From NCBI GenBank assembly GCA_002438685.1, contig DJQG01000063.1, positions 2,633 through 29,914 on the forward strand: a stretch of DNA of 27,282 bases, given 5' to 3'. This document shows, one piece after another, positions 7,694 through 14,921 of the stretch. This DNA comes from Ruminococcaceae bacterium UBA6392 (GTDB lineage Bacteria > Bacillota > Clostridia > Oscillospirales > Acutalibacteraceae). The stretch's first letter is position 1. Each line of letters begins with the position of its first letter. Below the pieces are notes generated by a model. The model did not search any database and had not been told where the DNA came from. It saw nothing but the letters and a program-made list of their open reading frames with translations. The position numbers were made by a program, and so were the translations under genes.

Positions 7694-7699
7694 TATAAT

Positions 7700-7728
7700 A
7701 TGATAGCACATATAAGGATTTTCTTCAA
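7700..7728 (-). promoter_or_regulatory. Probable promoter of the ABC-F gene
   Basis: TTGAAG (7728-7723) and TATCAT (7705-7700) are 17 nt apart on the minus strand, with a TGC extended -10. The predicted start near 7693 gives a leader of about 55 nt. A nearby TATTAT is an alternative -10 with worse spacing. Confidence 0.6.
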
Positions 7729-7741
7729 GTGGCGGCGGAAA

Positions 7742-8377
7742 TCAGTTTTCCTCCACGAAGCTTTTCAGCGTATCTTCGACGCGCGCGCCGGCTCTCTCGA
7801 GACGGGCTCTGTCATGGTGTCCGCTCGTTATAAGCAGGCACTGCGAGCCGATCGCCTTTGCGACATCGCAGTCGTGCAGAAGATCGCCGACAACAACGAC
7901 CTTTGACGCATCGACGCCGTGCTCTTCGATAAATTTTTCCGCGCGCTCGACTTTGCTGCCGGCAAGGAGGTTGTCCGCGCCGAGAACGGAGTCAAAATAT
8001 CCGTCGATTTCATAGTGCTTCAAAAGCCGTTCGAGCTGGCTCTGTTCGCTCGACGAGAGCACAACCTGCGGGATGCCGAGGCGCTTTGCCTCTTCGAGAG
8101 CCGCAGAGACGAAGCGAGTCAGTCCGCAGTTTTTGACATGGGCTTCATAGCCCTGCTGGAACTCGTTGAGAATCAAATCATAGTCCTCGTTTTCGAGGTC
8201 GAGCACCTGCTCATAGAAACGGCGGATGGGCACATCTATATATTCACGGTACTCATCGAGCGTTATCGGCTCCTTTGAGCGGCGGGCAAGCATATCATTG
8301 ACGGAGCCGAGCGCCGCGCCTACATCGTCGAGCAGAGTACCGTTAAAATCCCAGATAATAAGCGAATAGTTTTTCAT
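7742..8377 (-). CDS. HAD-superfamily hydrolase (phosphoglycolate-phosphatase-like)
   Basis: The 211-residue protein carries HAD motif I as WDFNGTLLDD with nucleophile Asp10, a helical cap (about 20-85), motif II near VVLSSSE (Ser108), a probable motif III Lys142, and motif IV VVGDLLHDCDVA with Asp165 and Asp169. The second motif I Asp, usually the general acid/base, is Asn12; I recall related HAD proteins carrying a similar WDxNGT motif, so this may be a subfamily trait rather than a defect. I chose ATG at 8377, which has GGAG five bases upstream, over a TTG six codons earlier that has no ribosome binding site. It is divergent from the PHP gene. The substrate is unknown, probably a small phosphate ester. 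Confidence 0.82.
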   Translation of the reverse strand: MKNYSLIIWDFNGTLLDDVGAALGSVNDMLARRSKEPITLDEYREYIDVPIRRFYEQVLDLENEDYDLILNEFQQGYEAHVKNCGLTRFVSAALEEAKRLGIPQVVLSSSEQSQLERLLKHYEIDGYFDSVLGADNLLAGSKVERAEKFIEEHGVDASKVVVVGDLLHDCDVAKAIGSQCLLITSGHHDRARLERAGARVEDTLKSFVEEN

Positions 8378-8403
8378 AAATTCTCCAAAATTCAAAAAAA
8401 TAA

Positions 8404-8432
8404 TTGCGAAAGCGTTTAGTTCGGAGTATAAT
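8404..8432 (+). promoter_or_regulatory. Promoter of the PHP-domain gene
   Basis: TTGCGA (8404-8409) and a perfect TATAAT (8427-8432) are 17 nt apart on the plus strand, leaving a leader of about 25 nt. The -10 lies in a GTATAATAC palindrome, so the opposite strand reads TATTAT. I found no good matching -35 for the divergent HAD gene. Confidence 0.75.
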
Positions 8433-8463
8433 ACTCACGACAAAACGAGAAAGAGTGAAACGG

Positions 8464-9150
8464 ATGAAAGAATATCTTTTTGAAATGCACGCGCACACCT
8501 CGCAGACGAGCAGGTGCGGCGAAGTTCCTGCAGAGCAGGTCGTGAGCACTTTCAAGAATCTCGGCTACGACGGAATAGTCATAACCGACCACATGCATAC
8601 GGGCACGATGGAAAAGATAGCCGACGAACCATGGGAGAAGAAGGCGGATCATTTCTTCGAGGGCTACAGAGCCGCAAAGGCACTCGAGACCGAAGAGTTC
8701 ACGGTTCTTCTCGGCATGGAGCTGAGATTCCTCGAAAACGACAACGACTATCTCGTCTACGGCTTCAACGAGGACTTTGTCTATTCGCATCCCGACCTTG
8801 ACAGGATAAAGTGCCTTGAGGACTTCAGACCGATAGCGGACAAAAACAATCTCATCGTTTTTCAGGCGCATCCGTTCAGAGTAGGCATGACGGTCACCGA
8901 CGACGAGCTACTCGACGGAATTGAGATATATAACGCCCATCCCGGTCACGAATCGAACAACGAGATTGCCGAAGCGTGGGCAAAAAAATACAGCCACCTG
9001 CGCGTAACATCAGGGTCTGATTATCACGGCAAGCTGAACGTTCACCCCGGCGGACTTTTCTTCCCCGAGCGTCCCGCCTGCCCGCACTGCCTCGAAAAAC
9101 TGCTCAGAGACCGCAGATACAGGCTGCGCACGGACAAGGTTACTGAATAA
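8464..9150 (+). CDS. PHP-domain metal-dependent phosphoesterase
   Basis: This 228-residue protein has the metal-binding pattern of the PHP superfamily: HAHTS (His9, His11), ITDHMHTG (Asp42, His43), GMELRF (Glu86), FQAHPFR (His136) and GSDYHG (Asp186, His188). Such stand-alone PHP proteins hydrolyse small phosphate esters or nucleotides; a histidinol-phosphate-phosphatase-like or nucleotide phosphatase role is possible but not shown. A start at 8404 would be a TTG lying on the promoter, so I chose the ATG at 8464, which begins the family's usual N-terminus. The ribosome binding site (AAAGAGTG) is weak. It is the only plus-strand gene in the window and ends at the terminator at 9163-9199. Confidence 0.85.
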   Translation: MKEYLFEMHAHTSQTSRCGEVPAEQVVSTFKNLGYDGIVITDHMHTGTMEKIADEPWEKKADHFFEGYRAAKALETEEFTVLLGMELRFLENDNDYLVYGFNEDFVYSHPDLDRIKCLEDFRPIADKNNLIVFQAHPFRVGMTVTDDELLDGIEIYNAHPGHESNNEIAEAWAKKYSHLRVTSGSDYHGKLNVHPGGLFFPERPACPHCLEKLLRDRRYRLRTDKVTE

Positions 9151-9162
9151 AACTCATATTTC

Positions 9163-9199
9163 AAAGCACTGCCCGGCTTTCGTCAGGCAGTGCTTTTTT
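9163..9199 (+). terminator. Intrinsic terminator between converging genes
   Basis: An 11-bp perfect stem (AAAGCACTGCC/GGCAGTGCTTT, 12-nt loop) ends in six T residues on the plus strand, 12 nt past the PHP stop. The minus-strand lipid kinase stops at 9203, right beside it, but the minus-strand tail is poor in T, so termination in that direction is less certain. Confidence 0.88.
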
Positions 9200-9202
9200 G
9201 TT

Positions 9203-10147
9203 TTATTTTCTTGCCGCTTCGCGCTCGGTTCTGCCCTTGTGGAACTCGGAGAACTGAGGCACGACGAACTTGATTCCCTTGGGAACAAGCTCGAACACGA
9301 CATCGTTGACATACTCGCACTCTCCGTCGATATTGACAGCCGCGGGAACGTCGCTGTGGATAGTCAGCTTTGTGCCGTTGATATACTGTGTCATCGGCAG
9401 ACCGAGGTGCTGACCTTTCTTATACTTCTGAAGAAGCGGGAACAGGCGCAAACGACCTCTGTCGTGGCGAATGATAACAAAATCAAGCTTGCCGTCATCC
9501 GGCCATGCGAGCGGAGCCGCCTGGAAGCCGCCGCCGTACCAGCGGGAATTCGCCGCGACGCAGAGCAGGACATCCTGCTTTATCGGCTCGCCGTCGTCGA
9601 TGGTTACGGTGAACTCATGACCTATTTTCTTGCAGAGTGCCTGGAGAGCCGCCGCGACATACGCGGTCTCACCCGTCATAAGCGGCATCTTCTTGAAATA
9701 GGACTGCTTCGCGCAAACCTCGGCGTCCATGCCCATGGAGCACTGGTTGATGGCTATCTTGTCGCCGCACTTGATAACATCAAGCTCGACGGGGATACCG
9801 GTGACCTGAGCCTCGACATTGCAGAACTGCTCCTTCGTGCCGAACAGGCGGACAAAGTCGTTGCCCGAGCCCAGCGGGATAACTGCGACCTCGCAGTTGG
9901 GATAGCCGTAAGCGCCGTTGACTACCTCGTAGAGGGTTCCGTCGCCGCCGCAGGCATAGAAGCGAAGCGATTCGCCGGATTTTGCGTGTTCCTTGCAGTA
10001 GTTCTGGGCGTCGCCCTGACATTTTGTGACATAGATCTCATAGTCGAGACCCGCTTTGCCGCAATAGTCCTCGATCTGGGGGCGGATAATGCTCTCGGCA
10101 TTGCCCTTCTTTCCTGCTGCCGGATTGATGAGGAAAATATGTTTCAC
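9203..10147 (-). CDS. YegS/DgkB-type lipid kinase (diacylglycerol kinase catalytic domain)
   Basis: This 314-residue cytosolic protein has the N-terminal INPAAGKKG phosphate-binding motif (7-15), GGDGT at 67-71 with the downstream EVVNG, and PLGSGNDF at 91-98, the core of the DAGK catalytic domain. A late NIDGECEY motif fits the C-terminal sandwich. Members phosphorylate diacylglycerol or related lipids and recycle lipid intermediates of cell-envelope synthesis; sphingosine-kinase-like activity is an alternative. The start is a GTG at 10147 supported by AGGAGGT eight bases upstream. It lies 31 nt after the RNA methyltransferase gene and probably shares its transcript. Confidence 0.88.
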   Translation of the reverse strand: MKHIFLINPAAGKKGNAESIIRPQIEDYCGKAGLDYEIYVTKCQGDAQNYCKEHAKSGESLRFYACGGDGTLYEVVNGAYGYPNCEVAVIPLGSGNDFVRLFGTKEQFCNVEAQVTGIPVELDVIKCGDKIAINQCSMGMDAEVCAKQSYFKKMPLMTGETAYVAAALQALCKKIGHEFTVTIDDGEPIKQDVLLCVAANSRWYGGGFQAAPLAWPDDGKLDFVIIRHDRGRLRLFPLLQKYKKGQHLGLPMTQYINGTKLTIHSDVPAAVNIDGECEYVNDVVFELVPKGIKFVVPQFSEFHKGRTEREAARK

Positions 10148-10178
10148 AAATAATACCTCCTGTTTTACCTCTTTCGCC

Positions 10179-11294
10179 TTATTTAAAATACATAAATAAC
10201 TGACATTTTATCATGCCGTTATATAATTTTCTGCGTTTATCGGCCTTGCGCCCGAACTCCTGCTCGAAGGTATCGCACGGAGTTATGATGCTGTATGACC
10301 AGCCGCGGCGGCGTTCAAACACGCGGCCCATATCGCGATAAAGCGCGTTTGCCTGCTCGATATCGAGCATACGCTCGCCGTATGGCGGGTTGCATATAAG
10401 AGTTCCGCGCTCGGTCTGCGGAACAAATTTTTTCAGTTCACAGCAGCGCACGCTGACGAGGTCGTCAACGCCGGCAGCTTCGGCGTTTGCGGCGGTAAGA
10501 GCCGCGGCTTCACGGCTGATATCGGAGCCGTAAGCAAAGAAGTCCTGAGTCTCGCGCTCAAGGTCGCGCGCACGCTCGCGCTCGGTATACCACACGTCGC
10601 GAGGGATATTGCTCCAGCGCTCGGCGGCAAAGTTGCGGTTGACTCCGGGGGCGATATTGCGCGCCATCATCGCGCCCTCGATAAGTATCGTTCCCGATCC
10701 GCACATGGGGTCATAGAGCGAATGATACGGGCGCAGACGCGAGAACCAGCACAGCGACGCGGCAAGAGTCTCTTTTATCGGGGCGTCGTTCGCGTTCTGG
10801 CGGTATCCCCTCTTATGGAGTCCCGCGCCGGAAGTGTCGAGCATGAGTGAAACTTTATTTTTCATTATAGAGAACTGGATCTGATAGACAGGTCCGCTCT
10901 CTTCAAACCACTCGATAGAATATTTTTGTTTGAGGCGTTCGACAACCGCTTTTTTGATTATCGCCTGGCAGTCGCGCACGCTGAAAAGGTCGGAATCGAT
11001 GGAATAGCCCTTGACGGGGAACGCATCGTCTGCGCCGATCCACTGCTCCCACGGGAGGGCGCGTGTGCCCTGAAAAAGCTCCTCGAAGCTATGCGCCTCG
11101 AACGAGCCGAGAAGCACAAGCACGCGCTCGGAAAAGCGCGAGCAGATATTTGCGCGGGCAAGAATATTTTCGTCGCCGCTGAAAAGCACACGGCCGTTTT
11201 CGGCGCGGACATCCGACGCCTCCATATTTCTGAGTTCTTCGGCTATCGGCGCCTCAAGACCCAGCAGACAGGGTACTGCGAAATTTATATCCAT
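10179..11294 (-). CDS. THUMP-domain class I SAM-dependent rRNA methyltransferase (RlmL N-terminal/YpsC-like, m2G type)
   Basis: The 371-residue protein has a ferredoxin-like/THUMP N-terminus (about 1-155) and a Rossmann methyltransferase domain with DPMCGSGTILIE at 195-206 (SAM binding) and CNPPYGER at 301-308 (base-flipping NPPY). This arrangement matches the single-domain relatives of RlmL that form N2-methylguanosine in 23S rRNA. The exact target base is inferred from the family. A TTG one codon earlier is also in frame, but the ATG at 11294 has AAAGGT at better spacing. The gene follows hpf after an 88-nt gap with a GC-rich hairpin, so two ribosome-related genes sit together. Confidence 0.88.
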   Translation of the reverse strand: MDINFAVPCLLGLEAPIAEELRNMEASDVRAENGRVLFSGDENILARANICSRFSERVLVLLGSFEAHSFEELFQGTRALPWEQWIGADDAFPVKGYSIDSDLFSVRDCQAIIKKAVVERLKQKYSIEWFEESGPVYQIQFSIMKNKVSLMLDTSGAGLHKRGYRQNANDAPIKETLAASLCWFSRLRPYHSLYDPMCGSGTILIEGAMMARNIAPGVNRNFAAERWSNIPRDVWYTERERARDLERETQDFFAYGSDISREAAALTAANAEAAGVDDLVSVRCCELKKFVPQTERGTLICNPPYGERMLDIEQANALYRDMGRVFERRRGWSYSIITPCDTFEQEFGRKADKRRKLYNGMIKCQLFMYFK

Positions 11295-11333
11295 CAAAAC
11301 TACCTTTCAAAACTACTTTCGGCTTCACATAGT

Positions 11334-11363
11334 ACAAGGGGCGCACCAGGGCGCGCCCCTTGT
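11334..11363 (-). other. Strong GC-rich hairpin between hpf and the methyltransferase gene, no T tract
   Basis: Perfect 11-bp arms (ACAAGGGGCGC/GCGCCCCTTGT) enclose an 8-nt loop, 19 nt past the hpf stop. No run of T follows on either strand, so this is not a canonical intrinsic terminator. It may act in RNA stability, processing or partial termination. Confidence 0.6.
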
Positions 11364-11382
11364 TCAGAAAAGCAAATTCAAA

Positions 11383-11910
11383 TCATTCGGCACTGGGTTC
11401 AAGCAGACCGTAGCCGCCGTCGGTACGGCAATATACTACGCTGACAAGACCTGTCGCCTCGTTTATAAACATATAGAACTCATGGCCGAGCATATTCATC
11501 TGAAGAATAGCCTCATCGACCGTCTGCGGCTTGACTGCGACGCGCTTTGTTCTGACGAGGTCGTACTCTTTCTCGTCCGCAACATCCGCGCCGTCGTTGA
11601 GTTCATCAAACGCGGCGGAGCGCATACGCTTTTCAAGCTTTGTTTTGTTCTTGCGAATCTGGCGAACGAGCGAATCGACGCATTTATCGAGCGCATCGTT
11701 CATATTCTCCGCCCGCTCCTGCGCACGGAATATCATACCGTTGTTGATAACGGTTATCTCAACTGTCTGACCTGACTTCTCGACGGTGGCGGTTATCTTT
11801 GCCTCCGCCTCGTCGCCAAAGAAACGCTCTACCTTGGCAAGCTTTTTCTCCGCTCTCTCCTTGAATGATTCTCTCGGCGAACACTTGCGTCCAGTAATAA
11901 CTATTTTCAT
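11383..11910 (-). CDS. hpf: Long-form ribosome hibernation promoting factor
   Basis: The 175-residue protein has the long HPF layout. An N-terminal ribosome-binding domain starts MKIVITGRKCSPRE and includes the KIxATVEKSGQTVEI strand and ENMNDALDKCVDSLVRQI helix. A charged linker runs from about 85 to 115, and a C-terminal dimerisation domain contains KPQTVDEAILQMNMLGHEF and a GGYGLLEP end. Long HPF binds the 30S decoding region and pairs ribosomes into inactive 100S dimers in slow growth. It has its own extended -10 promoter and a good AAGGGG ribosome binding site. The C-terminal domain rules out the short HPF/YfiA form. Confidence 0.95.
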   Translation of the reverse strand: MKIVITGRKCSPRESFKERAEKKLAKVERFFGDEAEAKITATVEKSGQTVEITVINNGMIFRAQERAENMNDALDKCVDSLVRQIRKNKTKLEKRMRSAAFDELNDGADVADEKEYDLVRTKRVAVKPQTVDEAILQMNMLGHEFYMFINEATGLVSVVYCRTDGGYGLLEPSAE

Positions 11911-11955
11911 AATGTCAGCCCCTTAGAATTATTGGAGACTTCTGTCTCTGACTGT

Positions 11956-11964
11956 ATTGTAGCA
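11956..11964 (-). promoter_or_regulatory. Extended -10 promoter of hpf
   Basis: TGCTACAAT on the minus strand gives an extended -10 element. The -35 region at 17 nt is only a weak, T-rich match. The predicted leader is about 38 nt. No sigma-B or sigma-H type element is obvious, although hpf genes are often stress-controlled. Confidence 0.6.
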
Positions 11965-12040
11965 CATATAACTAAAAAAATAAAGAGTAAAGAGCTGCAT
12001 TTCTAAAAAATTTACAAATTTTCTATAATAAGGCAAGAGA

Positions 12041-12883
12041 TCAGACAACAACGGTCATATGGCGGGTAACATGGCAGCCGATATTGACCGCGACCGGCAG
12101 TCCCGCGATATGGGTCGGGGCGCATTCGACGGCAGCACTCAACGCGGTCGTCTTGCCGCCGAAGCCCTGCGGGCCTATGTTAAGGGCATTCGCCTTTTCG
12201 AGTATCTCCGCTTCCATCGCGGCGTAATACTCATCGGCATTGGGCTCGCTGACCGGGCGGCAGAGAGCCTTCTTAGCGAGCAGCGCGCACCGCTCGAAAT
12301 CGCCGCCGATGCCGACGCCTATGACCATCGGCGGGCAGGGATTGCTCCCCGCGCGGCGAACGACATCGACAACATAATCTATAATATCCTCGCGTGAGGC
12401 GGAGGGAGTGAACATTTTAAGCGCGCTCATATTCTCGCTGCCGAAGCCCTTGGGCGCAACGGTCAGCTCAACTTTATCGCCCTCGACAAGCTCGATATGC
12501 AGAACAGCGGGGGTGTTGTCGCCGGTATTGACGCGTCTGAGCGGATCGGCGACGACCGACTTTCTGAGATAGCCCTCGGTATAGCCCTTTGCGACTCCGG
12601 CATTGACGGCATCTTTAAAGCTGCCGCCGACAAAGTGGACATTCTGACCGACCTTTGCAAAGATAACAGCCATTCCGGTGTCCTGGCAGATTGGAATATC
12701 CAGCTCCTTTGCGGCGCAGAGATTATCGCACAGGCGGCACATTATATCTTTGGGCACATCGTCGGTTTCGGTATCGGCACTCTTTTTAATAAGCTCCGCG
12801 AGGTCATCGGGCAGAACTTTGTTGGCGCTGATGCACGCGCGGCCGACCGCTTCAGTTATGAGGCTGACATCTATCTCACGCAT
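12041..12883 (-). CDS. Class I Fe-S hydro-lyase alpha subunit (fumarase/tartrate dehydratase, TtdA/FumA N-terminal type)
   Basis: The 280-residue protein matches the alpha subunit of class I fumarases. CQDTGMAVIF has Cys66, NPCPPMVIGVGIGG has Cys183, and VNIGCHVTRH has Cys270; these are the three expected [4Fe-4S] ligands. NIGPQGFGG at 236-244 is also typical. Two-subunit enzymes need a beta subunit, normally encoded directly downstream, but the next gene is hpf. The substrate may be fumarate/malate, tartrate or another 2-hydroxy acid. The ATG at 12883 (GGAGGA upstream) overlaps the amidohydrolase stop by 8 nt, which implies translational coupling. A start at 12922 would lie deeper inside the previous gene without a supporting site. 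Confidence 0.87.
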   Translation of the reverse strand: MREIDVSLITEAVGRACISANKVLPDDLAELIKKSADTETDDVPKDIMCRLCDNLCAAKELDIPICQDTGMAVIFAKVGQNVHFVGGSFKDAVNAGVAKGYTEGYLRKSVVADPLRRVNTGDNTPAVLHIELVEGDKVELTVAPKGFGSENMSALKMFTPSASREDIIDYVVDVVRRAGSNPCPPMVIGVGIGGDFERCALLAKKALCRPVSEPNADEYYAAMEAEILEKANALNIGPQGFGGKTTALSAAVECAPTHIAGLPVAVNIGCHVTRHMTVVV

Positions 12884-14015
12884 CGGACTTTTCCTCCATG
12901 AGGATCTCACCGTCGCCGACAACGAGCAGCGGCTTTGCGAAGAGGGTCAGCGGGTCGGAATCGAACAGGCTCATATCGGCATCCTTGCCGACTTCGAGCG
13001 AGCCGACGCGGTCGGCGATTCCGCACATCTCGGCGGGATTTATCGTTATGGCTCTCAGTGCATCATCATGAGTCATGCCCTCGCGCACGGCAAGCCCCGC
13101 GCACAGCGGCAGATACTGGATAGGGATGACCGGATGGTCGGTGACTATAGCGGTCTTTACACCCGCTTTGCTGAGCACGCCGGGGGTTGCAGGAGTGGAA
13201 TCTTTGAGCTCAGGCTTGCAGCGGTCGCTGATGAGAGGTCCGCTGAACGCCTTGACTCCGGCTTTCGCGAGTCTGTCGGCGATAAGGTGACCCTGAGTGC
13301 AGTGGACGACGCAATAATCGAGTCCAAACTCCTCGGCAATACGCACGGCGGTGAAGATATCGTCGGCGCGGTGGGCGTGGATATGCATCTGCATATGCTC
13401 CTCAAACAGCGGAGCGAGGGCTTCGAGCTTCGCGTCGAACTCGCGGTCTGCCTTATCTTTTTTGATATATTCGCGGGTCTTTGTCAGTTGTTCTCTGATT
13501 ATCGCGGCGGTCGCCATTCTCGTGCTGGGTGCCATCTTTTTCTCGTTATAGACGGTTTTGGGATTCTCGCCGAGGGCGAACTTCATCGCGGCGGGAGCTT
13601 TGACGACCATATCGTCGATGCACACGCCGTGGGTCTTTATCGCCGCTATCTGACCGGCTACGGGGTTCGCGCTGCCCGGACAGGTCAGCACGCAGGTAAC
13701 GCCCGCCTCTCTCGCCTCTTCAAAGCATCTGTCGAGCGCGTTGACGGCATCGAGCGCCCTGAGATTCGGGGTAACGGGGTCGGTCATCTCGTTGCAGTCC
13801 TCGCCCTCAAAGGTCAGCGAGTCCTCGGTGATGCCGATATGAGTATGGGCATCGATAAAGCCGGGATAGAGCGCCGCACCTTTGGCGTCATAAGCCTCAC
13901 CCTGCGGGCAGTCATTCATATCGCCCAGTGAGATTATTTTTTCATCAAACTCGATGTATCCGTTTTTGATAGTACCGTTCGTTACCGTATGTATAACGGC
14001 GTTTTTGATAATCAC
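12876..14015 (-). CDS. Amidohydrolase-superfamily metal hydrolase (imidazolonepropionase-like)
   Basis: The 379-residue protein has the TIM-barrel metal-ligand set of amidohydrolases: FIDAHTHIG with His57 and His59, HIHAHRADD near 211-218, VVHCTQGH near 236-243, and VTDHPV with Asp293. A C-terminal GSLEVGKDADMSLFD segment belongs to the flanking beta-sandwich domain, as in imidazolonepropionase and related deaminases or dipeptidases. The substrate cannot be told. The start is a GTG at 14015 with AAGGAG eight bases upstream. The gene is translationally coupled to the fumarase-type alpha subunit. It begins just after the terminator of the yab operon, and no strong promoter of its own is evident. 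Confidence 0.82.
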   Translation of the reverse strand: MIIKNAVIHTVTNGTIKNGYIEFDEKIISLGDMNDCPQGEAYDAKGAALYPGFIDAHTHIGITEDSLTFEGEDCNEMTDPVTPNLRALDAVNALDRCFEEAREAGVTCVLTCPGSANPVAGQIAAIKTHGVCIDDMVVKAPAAMKFALGENPKTVYNEKKMAPSTRMATAAIIREQLTKTREYIKKDKADREFDAKLEALAPLFEEHMQMHIHAHRADDIFTAVRIAEEFGLDYCVVHCTQGHLIADRLAKAGVKAFSGPLISDRCKPELKDSTPATPGVLSKAGVKTAIVTDHPVIPIQYLPLCAGLAVREGMTHDDALRAITINPAEMCGIADRVGSLEVGKDADMSLFDSDPLTLFAKPLLVVGDGEILMEEKSDA

Positions 14016-14039
14016 AAGATCGCTCCTTTTTCTTAAATC

Positions 14040-14062
14040 AAAAAAGCGGGCTGAACGCCCGC
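14040..14062 (-). terminator. Intrinsic terminator closing the yab/divIC operon
   Basis: A GCGGGC/GCCCGC stem with a 5-nt loop, extendable by a G-T and an A-T pair, is followed by six T residues on the minus strand. It lies 15 nt past the S1-protein stop and just before the amidohydrolase ribosome binding site. Confidence 0.88.
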
Positions 14063-14077
14063 CTGATAATACATTTT

Positions 14078-14590
14078 TTACTGTCTGCCGCCGCGCCTCG
14101 AATAGCCTCCGCTGCGCTTGGAATCGGAAGATCTTTTCAGATCGGTCATTTTTTCATCGCTGATCTGCTTGAACTTTGCCATCATATCCTCAAAGGACTG
14201 ATTGCCCGAAGTCTCCTGATTGACGGCTTCAACCTGTCTGCCCTGCTGAGGCGGTCTGCGCTGACCGGAGGACTGCTGATGCGGTCTGTTCTGCTGACCC
14301 TGTCTGTCGCCCGAGGGACGGGGTCTGCGCTGAGGACGGTCGCCGCCGTTATTGTCGGCATGGAGCTTCTTTATCGAAAGGGCTATCTTGCCTTCGGGGC
14401 TTATCGAAATGACCTTTGCCGTAACTTCCTGGTTTAGCTGCAAATGCTCTTTGATATCCTTGACATAAGATGTTGAGACCTCGGAAATATGGATCATGCC
14501 CGTTTTTCCGCCCTCAAGTTCAACAAATGCACCAAAATCGGTAAGACCGGTCACCTTACCCTTAACAACACTTCCCTGCTCGATCTGCAT
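14078..14590 (-). CDS. yabR: S1-domain RNA-binding protein, YabR-like, with Arg/Gln-rich disordered tail
   Basis: Of 170 residues, about 3-75 form an S1 RNA-binding domain (GSVVKGKVTGLTDFGAFVEL, then GMIHISEVS and the late GKIALSIKK strand). Residues from about 80 on are a low-complexity Arg/Gln/Pro/Gly tail with a short helical patch (SFEDMMAKFKQISDEKM) and an RRGGRQ end. The position after divIC matches B. subtilis yabR, a general stress-type RNA-binding protein related to the polynucleotide phosphorylase S1 domain. I chose the ATG at 14590; the frame extends to 14668, but those residues overlap divIC and are not S1-like. The GGGGAG site sits 12 nt upstream, a little far. It is the last gene before the terminator. 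Confidence 0.87.
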   Translation of the reverse strand: MQIEQGSVVKGKVTGLTDFGAFVELEGGKTGMIHISEVSTSYVKDIKEHLQLNQEVTAKVISISPEGKIALSIKKLHADNNGGDRPQRRPRPSGDRQGQQNRPHQQSSGQRRPPQQGRQVEAVNQETSGNQSFEDMMAKFKQISDEKMTDLKRSSDSKRSGGYSRRGGRQ

Positions 14591-14612
14591 AATAGTACGC
14601 TGCTCCCCTTTT

Positions 14613-14921
14613 TTACTTGTCAGCCGACTGCTGTTCGTTGTAATATACCCTTTCATCCGGGAAAACATAGCCGAGTTCGCGCCTTGCTATCTGCTCGACA
14701 TAATCATCGAGATCCGAACTCTTGACAAGCTTTTCAAGCTCCTCGTTCTCGGCTTTCTTATCGGCAAGCTGAGTGTTGAGCTGAGCGATGTACTTCTCCT
14801 GAGATTTGATATCGGACTGCATGACTATAAAGGATATAAGGAAATAACACACTGCGATCGCGAACACGATCATCAGTATGGTGCTATGCCTTTTTTTGAG
14901 TCTGCGCTTTTTCTCCGACAT
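14613..14921 (-). CDS. divIC: Septum formation initiator DivIC/FtsB-like
   Basis: This 102-residue bitopic protein has a basic cytoplasmic N-terminus (about 1-12), one membrane helix at about 14-34, and a coiled coil with a leucine/hydrophobic repeat from about 36 to 66. It ends in a short domain with DDYVEQIARRELGYVFPDE, the conserved FtsB/DivIC end. It would act in the divisome with FtsL and DivIB. The first 38 nt of the gene overlap the end of yabQ in another frame. Gene order yabP-yabQ-divIC-yabR is the same as in B. subtilis, which strengthens the call. Confidence 0.92.
   Translation of the reverse strand: MSEKKRRLKKRHSTILMIVFAIAVCYFLISFIVMQSDIKSQEKYIAQLNTQLADKKAENEELEKLVKSSDLDDYVEQIARRELGYVFPDERVYYNEQQSADK

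Noticed and set aside
9239..10153. Open frame of about 300 codons on the plus strand opposite the lipid kinase
   Set aside because: The minus-strand gene has the complete DAGK motif set; the antisense frame has none and would have to read past the strong terminator just upstream of it.
11992..12033. AT-rich dyad AAAATTT/AAATTTT and a plus-strand TATAAT downstream of the fumarase-type gene
   Set aside because: The stem is only A-T pairs, the T tail is poor, and the TATAAT has no -35 at usable distance and no plus-strand gene to serve.
12678..13931. Long open frame (about 415 codons) on the plus strand opposite the fumarase-type and amidohydrolase genes
   Set aside because: It spans two real genes in antisense, shows no recognisable domain and lacks a promoter or ribosome site.
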